DNA of 64,000 nt from Candidatus Izemoplasmatales bacterium (GCA_041649275.1 JBAZNL010000001.1:62001-126000), one strand, 5' to 3'. Shown: positions 24,897 through 32,900, counted from the stretch's first letter. Notes: generated from the sequence alone by a model not told the origin. Made by a program: numbers and translations.

Positions 24897-24930
24897 CCGA
24901 AAAAATGCGCCGGAATCGCTTCCGGCGCAT
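24897..24930 (-). terminator. Rho-independent terminator after the DEAD-box gene
   Basis: An 11-bp stem ATGCGCCGGAA/TTCCGGCGCAT with a 4-nt loop is followed on the minus strand by a run of T. Confidence 0.85.
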
Positions 24931-24935
24931 CGGCT

Positions 24936-26837
24936 TCAGTTCTTCTTCTTTTCGTCGGGAAACGACATCAGGTCGGGAGCCTTGTATCCAGGCAGCTTGG
25001 TCGGGTCAAATCGCTTCCAGCCGCCGGGGAGGTCACCCGCCGGCTTCGGCTGCGCCGGTTCGATCGATGGTTCCCACAGCGGATCCTCGTCGGCCCGTAC
25101 CTTCTTCGGCTCCTCGGGGAGCGGATCGGGGAAGGACCTGTCGCGCGGCTCGGGACGGTTGTCCCGGTGCTTTCCGCCCTGGTTCTGGCGATCGCGGTCG
25201 CGGCGCGGCTGATCCTGCTTCTTCGGCTGCGGCTGCGGCTGCGAGGCCCGCGTGTCGGTCTTCTCGAGGAGGACGAAGTCGGCCGGATCGTAGGCCTTTT
25301 CGGGGTGGTTCGGCTTCTTGAACTGCGGCTTCGGGATCGGCGCCTGCTGGGGCTTCTGGGAAGTCGGCTGCTTGGGGGAATCGGATTGACCTTCCTGCGC
25401 CTTCGGCTTCGGCGCATTCTGGTTCTGGGGTCTCTGCTGGTTCGGATTCTGCGGCTTCGGCTGGTTCTGCGGCCGCGGCGGGTTCTGGACCTGCGGTTTC
25501 GGCTGGTTCTGGGGTTTCGGCTGGTTCGCGTCCGGCTTTCTGTCGTTCTGTTCCATCGGGATTCGTTCTTCCTTCCTTGCGGGCCGCGGTGCGGCATGGT
25601 CGTTCTTCGCGTCGTGGCGCGAGAAGTTCTTGGGCTCCCGGTCGGCGTCGGACAGTTGCTTCGGCGATTTCGCGGCGCCCGTGACAGTGAGCGGATCGGG
25701 GTAGTTCTCGGCGTGCGGATGGTTCCGCACGATCGGGATCGGCTTCTTGATGTGCTTCACGATGTCCCTTAGCATCGGCAGTTCGTCGACGTCGCAGAAG
25801 GAGATCGCGTCGCCGGCGAGACCGGCGCGGCCGGTGCGGCCGATGCGGTGGATATAGGTCTCCGGGACCTCGGGGAGGTCGAAGTTGATCACGTGCGAGA
25901 GGTGGTCGATGTCGAGGCCGCGGGCGGCGATGTCGGTGGCGACGAGAATGCGGGTCTTCTTCGCCTTGAAGTCGCCGAGCGCCGTCTGGCGCGCGGTCTG
26001 CGACTTGTTTCCGTGGATCGCGTCCGCCGGCAGGCCGGCGAGGGTGAGTTCCTTCACGATCTTGTTCGCGCCGTGCTTGGTGCGCGAGAAGACGAGCGCG
26101 GAGGTGATCGACGGATCCTCGAGGAGGAGGATGAGGAGGCGCGTCTTGTTCTTCTTGGCGACGAAGTAGACCTTCTGGTCGATCGCGTCGACGGTCGTCT
26201 CGACCGGCACGACGGCGATCCGGACCGGATCGATCAGGATCGATTGCGCGAGTTCGGCGATCTCGGAAGGCATCGTCGCCGAGAAGAGCATCGTCTGACG
26301 CTTCTTCGGCAACTTTGCGATCACCTTCTTGACGTCGTGGATGAAGCCCATGTCGAGCATCCGGTCGGCTTCGTCGAGGACGAAGACGTCGAGGCTCTCG
26401 AGATGCACGAAGCCCTGGTCCATGAGGTCGAGGAGGCGTCCCGGGGTGGCGACGAGGACGTCGACGCCCGCCTTGAGGGCGTCCGTCTGCGGCGCCTGGC
26501 CGACGCCGCCGAAAATGACGGTGTTGCGGATCGTGAGGTAGCGCCCGTAGGCGTCGAAGCTCTCCTTGATCTGAAGCGCGAGTTCCCTGGTCGGCGTCAG
26601 GATCAGCGTCCGGATCGGACGGAATCCCTTCGGGAGGTTCATCGCGGAAAGCCTTTGGAGGATCGGGATCGCGAACGCGGCGGTCTTGCCGGTGCCGGTC
26701 TGGGCGCTGCCGATGACGTCCTTCCCGAGGAGGAGCGGCGGGATCGCGCGTTCCTGGATCGGGGTCGGGGTTTCGTATCCTTCGGTCTTCAGGGCGCGGA
26801 GGATCGGTTCGATGATGGAAAGCTGGTCAAACTGCAT
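24936..26837 (-). CDS. DEAD-box RNA helicase with long Pro/Gln/Asn-rich tail
   Basis: 633 aa. The helicase core (residues 1-370) has the Q motif (YETPTPIQ), Walker A AQTGTGKT, PTRELA, TPGR, DEAD (VLDEADRML), SAT, the ARGLDI motif and HRIGRTGRAG, so it is an ATP-dependent RNA-unwinding protein of the RhlE/CshA group. Residues about 400-633 are a disordered tail dominated by Pro, Gln, Asn and Lys (repeats of the QPKPQNQ type) followed by an Arg/Asp-rich part and a short WKRFDPTKLPGYK end. Such tails bind RNA or drive condensates in other helicases. It follows the DUF1801 gene by 18 nt in the same orientation. Confidence 0.93.
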   Translation of the reverse strand: MQFDQLSIIEPILRALKTEGYETPTPIQERAIPPLLLGKDVIGSAQTGTGKTAAFAIPILQRLSAMNLPKGFRPIRTLILTPTRELALQIKESFDAYGRYLTIRNTVIFGGVGQAPQTDALKAGVDVLVATPGRLLDLMDQGFVHLESLDVFVLDEADRMLDMGFIHDVKKVIAKLPKKRQTMLFSATMPSEIAELAQSILIDPVRIAVVPVETTVDAIDQKVYFVAKKNKTRLLILLLEDPSITSALVFSRTKHGANKIVKELTLAGLPADAIHGNKSQTARQTALGDFKAKKTRILVATDIAARGLDIDHLSHVINFDLPEVPETYIHRIGRTGRAGLAGDAISFCDVDELPMLRDIVKHIKKPIPIVRNHPHAENYPDPLTVTGAAKSPKQLSDADREPKNFSRHDAKNDHAAPRPARKEERIPMEQNDRKPDANQPKPQNQPKPQVQNPPRPQNQPKPQNPNQQRPQNQNAPKPKAQEGQSDSPKQPTSQKPQQAPIPKPQFKKPNHPEKAYDPADFVLLEKTDTRASQPQPQPKKQDQPRRDRDRQNQGGKHRDNRPEPRDRSFPDPLPEEPKKVRADEDPLWEPSIEPAQPKPAGDLPGGWKRFDPTKLPGYKAPDLMSFPDEKKKN

Positions 26838-26855
26838 TCGGTAATCTCCTTTGGA

Positions 26856-27203
26856 TTAACGCAGCGGCATGCGCGCCGCGAGTTCGTCGAGGATCGACGG
26901 AAGCTCGGCCGCGGCCGCTTCGTCTTGATAGCGGATCTGGTAGGAACCCTTTCCGAACTTCGCCTTCGGATGGCGCCCCTTCAGGCCTTCGAGATACTCG
27001 AAGTCGAGCGTGTGGAGGGTGAAGTGGGCGGCGTGGAACGAGAAGGCGATGAAGTCGTACTTCCCCTTGCGCCACGCCGGCATCCCGTAGTAGAGCCGGT
27101 CCTCGAGCTCGGGATGGTTTTCGCGCATGTGGTCGAGGATCGGAGCGAGCCGTTCCTTGGCGATCGCGGTCTGTTCGTTCAGAAAGGCGTCGACGTCGTT
27201 CAT
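26856..27203 (-). CDS. DUF1801 (YdhG-like) family protein
   Basis: 115 aa. The start at 27203 (MNDVDAFL) is preceded by GGGAGG. The family pattern is clear: LAPILDHMRENHPELED, LYYGMPAWRKGKYDFIAFSFHAAHFTLH and KGSYQIRY. Members are small cytoplasmic alpha/beta proteins; some have been called iron chaperones, but function here is unknown. It is probably co-transcribed with the helicase downstream. Confidence 0.8.
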   Translation of the reverse strand: MNDVDAFLNEQTAIAKERLAPILDHMRENHPELEDRLYYGMPAWRKGKYDFIAFSFHAAHFTLHTLDFEYLEGLKGRHPKAKFGKGSYQIRYQDEAAAAELPSILDELAARMPLR

Positions 27204-27237
27204 GGCGGTCCTCCCGAGGAAACAGCGTTCCATGGAT

Positions 27238-27243
27238 ATTATA
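27238..27243 (-). promoter_or_regulatory. -10 box of the DUF1801-helicase unit
   Basis: TATAAT on the minus strand within the sequence GGTGTATAAT, 34 nt before the DUF1801 start. No good -35 box is visible. Confidence 0.4.
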
Positions 27244-27311
27244 CACCATGCGGCCGATTCTCACGACGCTTTTGTTCAAAACGGACGAAGCCGGCGTCGG
27301 CGACGTCGGCT

Positions 27312-27944
27312 TCACTGTTTTTTTGCGTTGATGAGGAATTCCACAAGCTGATAGACCGTCGTCGCGGACTCGAGTTCCCAGATGTGGGCGTCGGCGGCTG
27401 CGGGATGGTCGTTCATGTATTCCCTCTTCATCGTCTGGTGCATCATCTTGGCGTTGACGGCCGCCTGTCGGTAGCGCGGAACGAAGTGGTTCTCCAGCAA
27501 TCTGGCATCGTTCTTGTCGTACGGGCCGGATCCGAACTGCTCCTTCTTCAGCAGCGCGGTCATCGAAGCCTTCAGTTGCTTCATCGTCGACTTGGCTCGG
27601 AAAGGGGCGAAATGGTTGAGGAGCCAGACCTCGAACGCCCGGTTCGAACACGCGACGCTGACGTTCTCAGCCGAGCGCGTAAGTTCGCACGCTTCCTTGA
27701 CTTTCCCATGATGTTGGAAATCGTCGACGTCGAACACGCACCAGATGCGGTTGTACCCTTCGGAGAGCGTGATGGCCTTCTCCACAAGGCCGACGGGATC
27801 GGCGTTCTCGAACTTCACGGAGACCGAGTAATAAGTCCGAAGACCCGACTTCAGAAGTTCGAAGTAGTTCTTCTCGGAGTGTTCGCCGTTCGTCAGGATC
27901 AGGACCTTGTTCTTCGGGGTATATGGTTTCCCGGCGCGGGCCAT
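27312..27944 (-). CDS. RloB/AbiLii-like protein
   Basis: 210 aa, cytoplasmic. The N-terminus NKVLILTNGEHSEKNYFELLK, then RIWCVFDVDDFQHHGKVKEAC, SNRAFEVWLLNHFAPF and the C-terminal Ala/Lys-rich helices match the RloB (AbiLii) family, which has a TOPRIM-like core: Glu in the first loop and DVDDF as the acidic motif. It lies one base downstream of its AAA partner. Such pairs are known from AbiL phage abortive infection and from restriction-modification loci. Nuclease or tRNA targets here are not known. Confidence 0.85.
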   Translation of the reverse strand: MARAGKPYTPKNKVLILTNGEHSEKNYFELLKSGLRTYYSVSVKFENADPVGLVEKAITLSEGYNRIWCVFDVDDFQHHGKVKEACELTRSAENVSVACSNRAFEVWLLNHFAPFRAKSTMKQLKASMTALLKKEQFGSGPYDKNDARLLENHFVPRYRQAAVNAKMMHQTMKREYMNDHPAAADAHIWELESATTVYQLVEFLINAKKQ

Positions 27945-27945
27945 C

Positions 27946-29244
27946 TCATTGGTCCTCGGTCATGTCCGGGACTCCCGAATAGAAGCCGAGGAGGTATTTC
28001 TTGCTGAAGAGGTCGTTCTTGCGTACGCCCTTGTAGTCCGACAGGGCGCGGATCGAGGAAGCGCCGGCGGGATCCTTGCTGGCGAAGAGGATCTGGTCGC
28101 GGCGGACGGGGCCGTCCATCAGCAGGATGTTGTGCGCCGTGCCGACGAGCTGCGAATTCAGCGGATTGCGGTCGATCGAGTTGTACATGCGCATGAGATA
28201 GTCTGCCAGGACGACATGGAACTTGGTGTCGATCTCGTCGATGAGGATCACGCGCCCCTCGTGGAGCGACGCGAGGATCCAGCCGAGATAGAACATGAGC
28301 CGGCGCGTCCCCTCGGAGTGGAACTCGCGGTCGCGAAGAAGGTGGACGATCTTCTCGCCGACGACGGTCCCGTGTTCATCGCGGACATCGAATACCGTCT
28401 TCAGGTCCAGTTTCCCAAGGTCTCCGCCGTCGGCGTTCAGTTGGATCGGCTCGGAGAGCAGGCGTTCGATGGCCTTCAGCGATTCATAAGGCGTTTTCTT
28501 CTCAAGCACGATCTTGTCCCTATACACCGAGAAGTCGCGGATGCCGATGTCGGCCATCCTCATGATTCTCAGGGCATCCTCGATGAATCCGGGGTTCTGC
28601 TCGTACTTGACGAATGGCAGAACATTCTCTTCGAAAACGACGAGTAGACGAGAGAACCAGGTGCGGACCCGGTTGAGATCGCCCGCGATCGAGTCGGGAA
28701 GGTGATACTGCTGGAATACGGACAGGAAGAGCGCACCGTCATCGATCCGGATGAAACGGGTCGTTGTGTCATCGAGGCCGATGATCGAGATGTCGCCGCT
28801 TCGACGTTGATAGACCTTCGTCATGCGTTCGTTCTTCCGCTCAAGCGACTCGTCCTGGATCCGTCCATCCATGATCGTGAAGCCGTAGCGATAAAGGACC
28901 TGATCCTGAATCAGCGTCATCTCGAAGACGGTCGGTTCGTGCAGGCATTTGTCGCAAAGCGCGAACGGCTCGTTGCTCTTGACGACGCCAAGCGCCGGCG
29001 CCGAGGAATACACGACGACGCTCTGCATGTATCGGATCGCCTTGATCAGGTTCGATTTGCCCGATGCGTTGGGGCCGTAGATGACGGCGCTCTTGAGCAG
29101 GACGTTCTCGCCCTTTGGAAACAGCCGCTCATCGACCTCGAAGGTGTTGAAGTCGCGATGCTCGTCGCCGGAGGTCGCCTGCATCGACAGGATCGCTTCA
29201 TCACGAAAAGACCGGAAATTCTTGCAACGGAACTTGACCAGCAT
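27946..29244 (-). CDS. AAA ATPase of RloA/AbiLi type
   Basis: 432 aa. The ATP-binding domain is of the AAA_15/OLD-like SMC family: an N-terminal strand (LVKFRCKNFRSFRDEAIL), Walker A YGPNASGKSNLI near residues 55-66, an LSxxx-like region replaced by EGTRRLMFYLGWIL near 310, Walker B GRVILIDEIDTKFH, and a C-terminal TAHNILLMD switch. Paired with RloB it forms a two-gene defence-type module with its own promoter. GC content of the upstream region is lower than the surroundings, in keeping with possible transfer, though no mobile element is adjacent. Confidence 0.85.
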   Translation of the reverse strand: MLVKFRCKNFRSFRDEAILSMQATSGDEHRDFNTFEVDERLFPKGENVLLKSAVIYGPNASGKSNLIKAIRYMQSVVVYSSAPALGVVKSNEPFALCDKCLHEPTVFEMTLIQDQVLYRYGFTIMDGRIQDESLERKNERMTKVYQRRSGDISIIGLDDTTTRFIRIDDGALFLSVFQQYHLPDSIAGDLNRVRTWFSRLLVVFEENVLPFVKYEQNPGFIEDALRIMRMADIGIRDFSVYRDKIVLEKKTPYESLKAIERLLSEPIQLNADGGDLGKLDLKTVFDVRDEHGTVVGEKIVHLLRDREFHSEGTRRLMFYLGWILASLHEGRVILIDEIDTKFHVVLADYLMRMYNSIDRNPLNSQLVGTAHNILLMDGPVRRDQILFASKDPAGASSIRALSDYKGVRKNDLFSKKYLLGFYSGVPDMTEDQ

Positions 29245-29277
29245 GATGGCACCTCTTCAATCGTTGATGGTAATTCA

Positions 29278-29306
29278 AGTCTAGCACGCACATCATCGAT
29301 TTGCAA
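29278..29306 (-). promoter_or_regulatory. Promoter of the RloAB-like pair
   Basis: On the minus strand TTGCAA (29301-29306) and TAGACT (29278-29283) are 17 nt apart. The rest of the gap to 29412 is AT-rich with a short palindrome (GTAAAATTTTTAC) and holds no gene. Confidence 0.55.
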
Positions 29307-29412
29307 TATCTTATTTATTGTTTTTGTAAAATTTTTACATTATCAATTATTAGTACACTTTCAGCTCCAGATAAATTCACCCGTGAGTCGACGCAGTAAT
29401 CCCAATGACCAT

Positions 29413-29441
29413 TTGTTTTCATCGCGGCGATGGTGTATCAT
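29413..29441 (+). promoter_or_regulatory. Promoter of ilvE
   Basis: TTGTTT (29413-29418) and TATCAT (29436-29441) with a 17-nt spacer. Transcription would start about 23 nt before the ATG. Confidence 0.55.
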
Positions 29442-29470
29442 TAAGGCGAAGCCACAATTCGAGGTGCAAG

Positions 29471-30502
29471 ATGATCAAGGCCCCGTCCCCGAACGTCGAT
29501 TTCGCGAACCTGTCCTTCGTCCCCGTCAAGACCAACGGCATCTATCTCTCCCATTACCGAAACGGCGCCTGGGACGCGGGCGGGATGCAAGAAGGCGACA
29601 CCGTCACCGTCCACGCACTCTCCACCGGCATCAACTACGGCCAGCAGGCCTTCGAGGGCATGAAATGCTACCGCCGCACGGACGGCGGAATCCAGTTCTT
29701 CCGTCCCGAGGAAAACGCCCTCCGCTTCCAAAGGTCCTGTCGCCGCCTGGCGATGCCGGAACTGCCCGTCGAGCGCTTCCTCGAAGCGATCGAGGAGGCC
29801 GTCCGGTACAACTCCGAGTTCGTCCCGCCGCACGACACGAAGGCGACGCTCTACGTCCGCCCCTTCATGATCGGCGTCGGTTCGAACCTCGTCCTCGCGC
29901 CCTCGAAGGAATACCTCTTCGGCGTCGTCACGATGCCGGTCGGGCTCTTCTTCAAGAGCGGCCTAAAGCCGGTCGACTTCGTCACCACCGACTACGACCG
30001 CGCCGCGGCGAACGGTACCGGTTCGGTCAAGGTCGGCGGAAACTACGCCGCCTCGATGCTGCCGAACGCGATCGCGAAGTCGCAGGGTTTCGCCGACTGC
30101 CTCTACCTCGACCCCCTCACCCACACGAAGATCGACGAGGGCGGCGCCGCCAACTTCTTCGCCGTCACGAAGGACGGCGTCTTCGTGACGCCGAAGTCGA
30201 GTTCGATCCTGCCCTCCGTGACCAAGCTTTCGCTTCTCTATCTCGCGAGGGAGCGCCTCGGCATGAAGATCGAGGAGCGCGAGGTCTATGTCGACCGCCT
30301 CGACGAATTCTCCGAAGCCGCGACCTGCGGCACGGCGGCGATCATCACCCCGATCGCCGCGATCACCCACCGGGGCGTCCGCCACGCCTTCCCCTGGGAG
30401 AAGGATGCCGGCCCCTGGTCGAAGAAACTCTACGACCTGTTGGTCGGGATCCAGTTCGGGGACGTCGAAGCCCCCGACGGATGGATCAGAAACGTCGAGT
30501 GA
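29471..30502 (+). CDS. ilvE: Branched-chain amino acid aminotransferase
   Basis: 343 aa PLP enzyme, fold type IV. It interconverts branched-chain amino acids and their 2-oxo acids with glutamate/2-oxoglutarate. The start at 29471 (MIKAPSPNVDF) has GAGGTG upstream; an upstream in-frame ATG lies in the promoter. Motifs: LSTGINYGQQAFEGMK near residues 55-72, YVRPFMIGVGSN, TGSVKVGGNYAAS (its Lys is the likely PLP lysine), DEGGAANFFAV, and SEAATCGTAAIITPI. The size and sequence match the type II (eukaryote-like) BCAT group. It stands alone between the defence pair and DUF4250. In an organism making fatty acids it could also supply branched-chain primers, but that is inference. Confidence 0.92.
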   Translation: MIKAPSPNVDFANLSFVPVKTNGIYLSHYRNGAWDAGGMQEGDTVTVHALSTGINYGQQAFEGMKCYRRTDGGIQFFRPEENALRFQRSCRRLAMPELPVERFLEAIEEAVRYNSEFVPPHDTKATLYVRPFMIGVGSNLVLAPSKEYLFGVVTMPVGLFFKSGLKPVDFVTTDYDRAAANGTGSVKVGGNYAASMLPNAIAKSQGFADCLYLDPLTHTKIDEGGAANFFAVTKDGVFVTPKSSSILPSVTKLSLLYLARERLGMKIEEREVYVDRLDEFSEAATCGTAAIITPIAAITHRGVRHAFPWEKDAGPWSKKLYDLLVGIQFGDVEAPDGWIRNVE

Positions 30503-30527
30503 CCGCTTGACCATCGGAATACATGAA

Positions 30528-30568
30528 AGCCGGCACGGACCCCGATCGGGTTCCATGCCGGCTCTTTT
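30528..30568 (+). terminator. Terminator after ilvE
   Basis: AGCCGGCA pairs with TGCCGGCT around an inner GC-rich hairpin, followed by CTTTT. Confidence 0.75.
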
Positions 30569-30587
30569 GATCCATGGTGTGTATCGA

Positions 30588-30785
30588 TCAGCGCGCGTCG
30601 GACGGGCGATACCGCTTCAATCCGGCGTCGTAGACGTAGCCGATCCGCGCAAGCATCTGGTCGAGCAGCGGCCGTTCGACGGCGAGCTCCTCGCAGACGC
30701 CGTCGAGGTCCTTGACACCGTCGCGCAGTTTCGTGTTGACGAGCGACACGACGACGTGCGGATCCATCTTGTAGAGCGAACTCAT
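30588..30785 (-). CDS. DUF4250 family protein
   Basis: 65 aa. The start at 30785 (MSSLYKMDPH) is preceded by CAGGAGAT. The pattern MDPHVVVSLVNTKLRDGVKDLDGVC and IGYVYDAGLKRY matches the small DUF4250 family of Bacillota. It is probably a tri-helical protein of unknown function. The ribosome site begins immediately after a strong terminator, so the gene may be controlled by read-through of the structured transcript upstream. Confidence 0.8.
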   Translation of the reverse strand: MSSLYKMDPHVVVSLVNTKLRDGVKDLDGVCEELAVERPLLDQMLARIGYVYDAGLKRYRPSDAR

Positions 30786-30798
30786 GATCTCATCTCCT

Positions 30799-30833
30799 GA
30801 AAAAAAACATGAACGGGACGCGCGGTCCCGTTC
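30799..30833 (-). terminator. Terminator/attenuator directly before DUF4250
   Basis: On the minus strand a 9-bp stem GAACGGGAC/GTCCCGTTC with a 5-nt loop is followed by ATG and eight T. The ribosome site of DUF4250 starts right after the T-run, the usual spacing of an attenuator. Confidence 0.85.
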
Positions 30834-31006
30834 CTGGTCTATGGGTGGTGCGGGAACCGTATCGGCATGGCGGGGTTTCGTCCCGGCGGAACGGTACATG
30901 TCGGCACGGCGCGTGAGCATCGCGGGGTCATCAAGCAGTCTGTGGGGGCATTCCGCGATCCGTCGCGTCGGGACGAAACCGCCAAACCGGTCGGCTCGCG
31001 CCGACG
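30801..31006 (-). ncRNA. Structured RNA of ~200 nt (small RNA or regulatory leader)
   Basis: No coding potential is convincing here. The transcript would begin near 31006 from the promoter at 31013-31041. It starts with a hairpin GTCGGC-GCGA-GCCGAC (GNRA loop). A long-range helix follows, GTTTCGTCCC paired with GGGACGAAAC about 85 nt later. It is extended by TTGGCG-side pairing and encloses an inner helix ATCGCGG/CCGCGAT. The RNA ends in the terminator at 30799-30833. I do not recognise a known riboswitch class; the arrangement allows either an independent small RNA or a leader controlling DUF4250. Confidence 0.55.
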
Positions 31007-31012
31007 AGAAAC

Positions 31013-31041
31013 ATTATACTCCAACGTGCGCGCGAACGCAA
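31013..31041 (-). promoter_or_regulatory. Promoter of the structured RNA
   Basis: On the minus strand TTGCGT (31036-31041), a 17-nt spacer and a consensus TATAAT (31013-31018). Confidence 0.6.
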
Positions 31042-31061
31042 GGAAAAGATGCGCCTTCCGA

Positions 31062-32312
31062 TTAGTCTTCCGGGAACGGCCGCGTCGGCCGGTCCGGGAT
31101 CCTGAGGACGACCCGTTCCCAGGTGCGGATCGTGAGATGGTCGGGCGTCCGCTCGAGGACGTAGTCGGGCAACAGCGGCGTCTTTCCGAGCCCTCCGGGC
31201 GCGTTCACGATGTATTGCGGGATCGCCAGACCGGAGGTGTATCCCCGGAGATATTCCATGATCCGGAGGCCGTCGTCGAAGGACGTGCGGAAATGCGAAG
31301 TCCCCCGCACCGTCTTCGCATGGAAGAGGTAATAGGGCCGGACGCGGATCTTGAGCAGTTCCTGGTTCAGGCAGCGCATCACGAACGGATCGTCGTTCAC
31401 GCCGTTCAGGAGGACCGTCTGGTTCCCGATCGGGATCCCCGCGGCCGAAAGCCGCGCGCAGGCCTCTCCCGCCTCGCGGGTGACCTCCATCGGGTGGTTG
31501 AAGTGGGTGTTCACGTACAGCGGATGGTACTTCGCAAGCATCGCGCACAGGTCGTCGTCGATCCGCATCGGCAGGGTCACGGGTGTCCGCGTGCCGACGC
31601 GGATGATCTCGACCGAGGGGATCGCCCGGAGCGCCGCGAGGATCTTCTCGAGGCGCGGCGTCGGCATCGTGAACGGGTCGCCGCCGGTGACGAGCACGTC
31701 GCGGATCTCGGGATGTTCGCGGACGTAGGCGATCGACGTTTCGATCGTCCGGTCCGAAGCGACGCGGTCGACGGAGCCGATGTTGCGCCGTCTCTGGCAG
31801 TGCCGGCAGTACGACGCGCATTCGTTCGTCACGTTCAGGATCAGCCGGTCCGGATAGCGGCGCGTGATGCAGCCCGCCGGGCTGGTCCGTTCCTCCGCCA
31901 TCGGATCGTCCTCGCCCTCCGGGTCGAGCAGTTCGAACGGATGGGGCACCGCCTGGCGGCGGATCGGATCGGTCGGGTCGGCCGGATCGACGAGCGAGAG
32001 ATAGTAGGGCGAGACGGCGAACCGGAAGCGTTCGCCGACGGCGGCGATCCGTTCGCGTTCGCGATCCGTGAGCGAAAGCAGCCTCGCGAGCGTCTGCGCG
32101 TCGCCGACGCGATGGGAGAGTTGCCACCGCCAGTCGTCCCAGTCGGACGGACCGGCGTGAAAATAGTCGAGCATTCTGGCCTTTCCGGCGTCGTTCTCAT
32201 GACGGCGCTCCAGGCCCTTCGGGATGCGTTCACGCTCCCGGAGATAATCGTCGATGCGGCGTTTCAGTTCCTCGGCCCGCATCACGGCCGCACGTCTGTT
32301 CCGTTCCTCCAT
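31062..32312 (-). CDS. KamA-family radical SAM aminomutase (lysine/glutamate 2,3-aminomutase-like)
   Basis: 416 aa. The start at 32312 is preceded by GAGGAGG. The radical SAM cluster motif is CASYCRHC (Cys165, Cys169, Cys172). Family marks follow: VLVTGGDPF, HFNHPMEVT, GNQTVLLNGVND, HFRTSFDDGL and the PLP-region APGGLGKTP, LPDYV. Such enzymes move an amino group between C2 and C3 using SAM and PLP. In lysine 2,3-aminomutases the segment before SxGxxHFRT normally reads QCD; here it reads HAK followed by TVRGTSHFRT, so lysine may not be the substrate. Beta-glutamate or beta-lysine as compatible solutes are possible products. It is a single-gene unit with its own promoter. Confidence 0.88.
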   Translation of the reverse strand: MEERNRRAAVMRAEELKRRIDDYLRERERIPKGLERRHENDAGKARMLDYFHAGPSDWDDWRWQLSHRVGDAQTLARLLSLTDRERERIAAVGERFRFAVSPYYLSLVDPADPTDPIRRQAVPHPFELLDPEGEDDPMAEERTSPAGCITRRYPDRLILNVTNECASYCRHCQRRRNIGSVDRVASDRTIETSIAYVREHPEIRDVLVTGGDPFTMPTPRLEKILAALRAIPSVEIIRVGTRTPVTLPMRIDDDLCAMLAKYHPLYVNTHFNHPMEVTREAGEACARLSAAGIPIGNQTVLLNGVNDDPFVMRCLNQELLKIRVRPYYLFHAKTVRGTSHFRTSFDDGLRIMEYLRGYTSGLAIPQYIVNAPGGLGKTPLLPDYVLERTPDHLTIRTWERVVLRIPDRPTRPFPED

Positions 32313-32374
32313 CATTCCTCCTCGGATCGTTCTGACTTCCTCGGCCCCCGATCCCCGGGCGTTCCGATAAGCGT

Positions 32375-32403
32375 ATGATAAGCGACTTTCCGCCGTTTGT
32401 CCA
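32375..32403 (-). promoter_or_regulatory. Promoter of the aminomutase gene
   Basis: On the minus strand TGGACA (32398-32403), a 17-nt spacer and TATCAT (32375-32380). An 8-nt direct repeat CGCTTATC overlaps the -10 box. Confidence 0.55.
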
Positions 32404-32422
32404 CCCATTCGACGAAATTCAC

Positions 32423-32459
32423 GAAAAGACGATCCGGCGCGGAGTGCGGCCGGATCGTC
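32423..32459 (-). terminator. Terminator after the SRPBCC gene
   Basis: GACGATCCGG pairs with CCGGATCGTC, followed on the minus strand by TTTT. Confidence 0.7.
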
Positions 32460-32462
32460 GGT

Positions 32463-32900
32463 TCAGTTCTTCCTTCCCGGTTTCCCGAGGCTTTCGGCGA
32501 AGCGTTTGAAGCGGGCCATCCCCGTCTCCGTGCCGCTTCGGAAGTCGGCCGCCGGAAGCGGCGTCATGTCCTTTCCGAGGAACGTGACGTCCATCGACCA
32601 GAGGGTTCCCTCGGGCATCGCCTCAAGCCGGTTGACGCAGCGGTTCCAGACGGTTCCGAGCTCGTAGACGACCTCGAGGCGGAGCGGCTCGACGGAGAGG
32701 ACCGTCTCCTTCATCCGCATCTCCCCCTCGGGAGCGGCGAAGACGAGCCAGGCGGAGCCTTCGCCCCGTCCCTTCGGTCGTTCGATCCAGTCGATGCGGA
32801 GAAGCCCCTCTTCCCATTCCTTCATGCGGTCGTGGTCGAGCAAGAGCGCCATCACCGCGGCCGGCGGCCGGCGGACCAGGGTCGTGCAGGTGTAATCCAT
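32463..32900 (-). CDS. SRPBCC (START-like) family protein
   Basis: 145 aa, cytoplasmic. The pattern of an N-terminal strand (YTCTTLVRRPPAAVMALLLDHDRMKEWEEGL), alternating beta-strands (SAWLVFAAPEG, TVLSVEPLRLEVVYE, TLWSMDVTFLG) and a long C-terminal helix (TGMARFKRFAESL) fits the SRPBCC ligand-binding fold of the AHSA1/polyketide cyclase group. The ligand is unknown. GGGAGG precedes the start. It is a monocistronic gene next to a divergent acetyltransferase. Confidence 0.75.
   Translation of the reverse strand: MDYTCTTLVRRPPAAVMALLLDHDRMKEWEEGLLRIDWIERPKGRGEGSAWLVFAAPEGEMRMKETVLSVEPLRLEVVYELGTVWNRCVNRLEAMPEGTLWSMDVTFLGKDMTPLPAADFRSGTETGMARFKRFAESLGKPGRKN

Noticed and set aside
30799..30840. 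T-box-like string GGGACCGCG before the terminator
   Set aside because: The UGGN part is changed, no stem I or specifier loop is visible and the downstream gene is not an aminoacyl-tRNA synthetase or amino-acid gene.
30801..31006. 6S RNA or SRP RNA
   Set aside because: The ends do not pair with each other as in 6S RNA, and the conserved SRP domain IV loop (GGAAGG...AGCAG) is absent. A match cannot be fully excluded without a covariance search.
30839..31024. 61-aa frame inside the structured RNA
   Set aside because: No ribosome site, odd composition, and the region is better explained by RNA helices.
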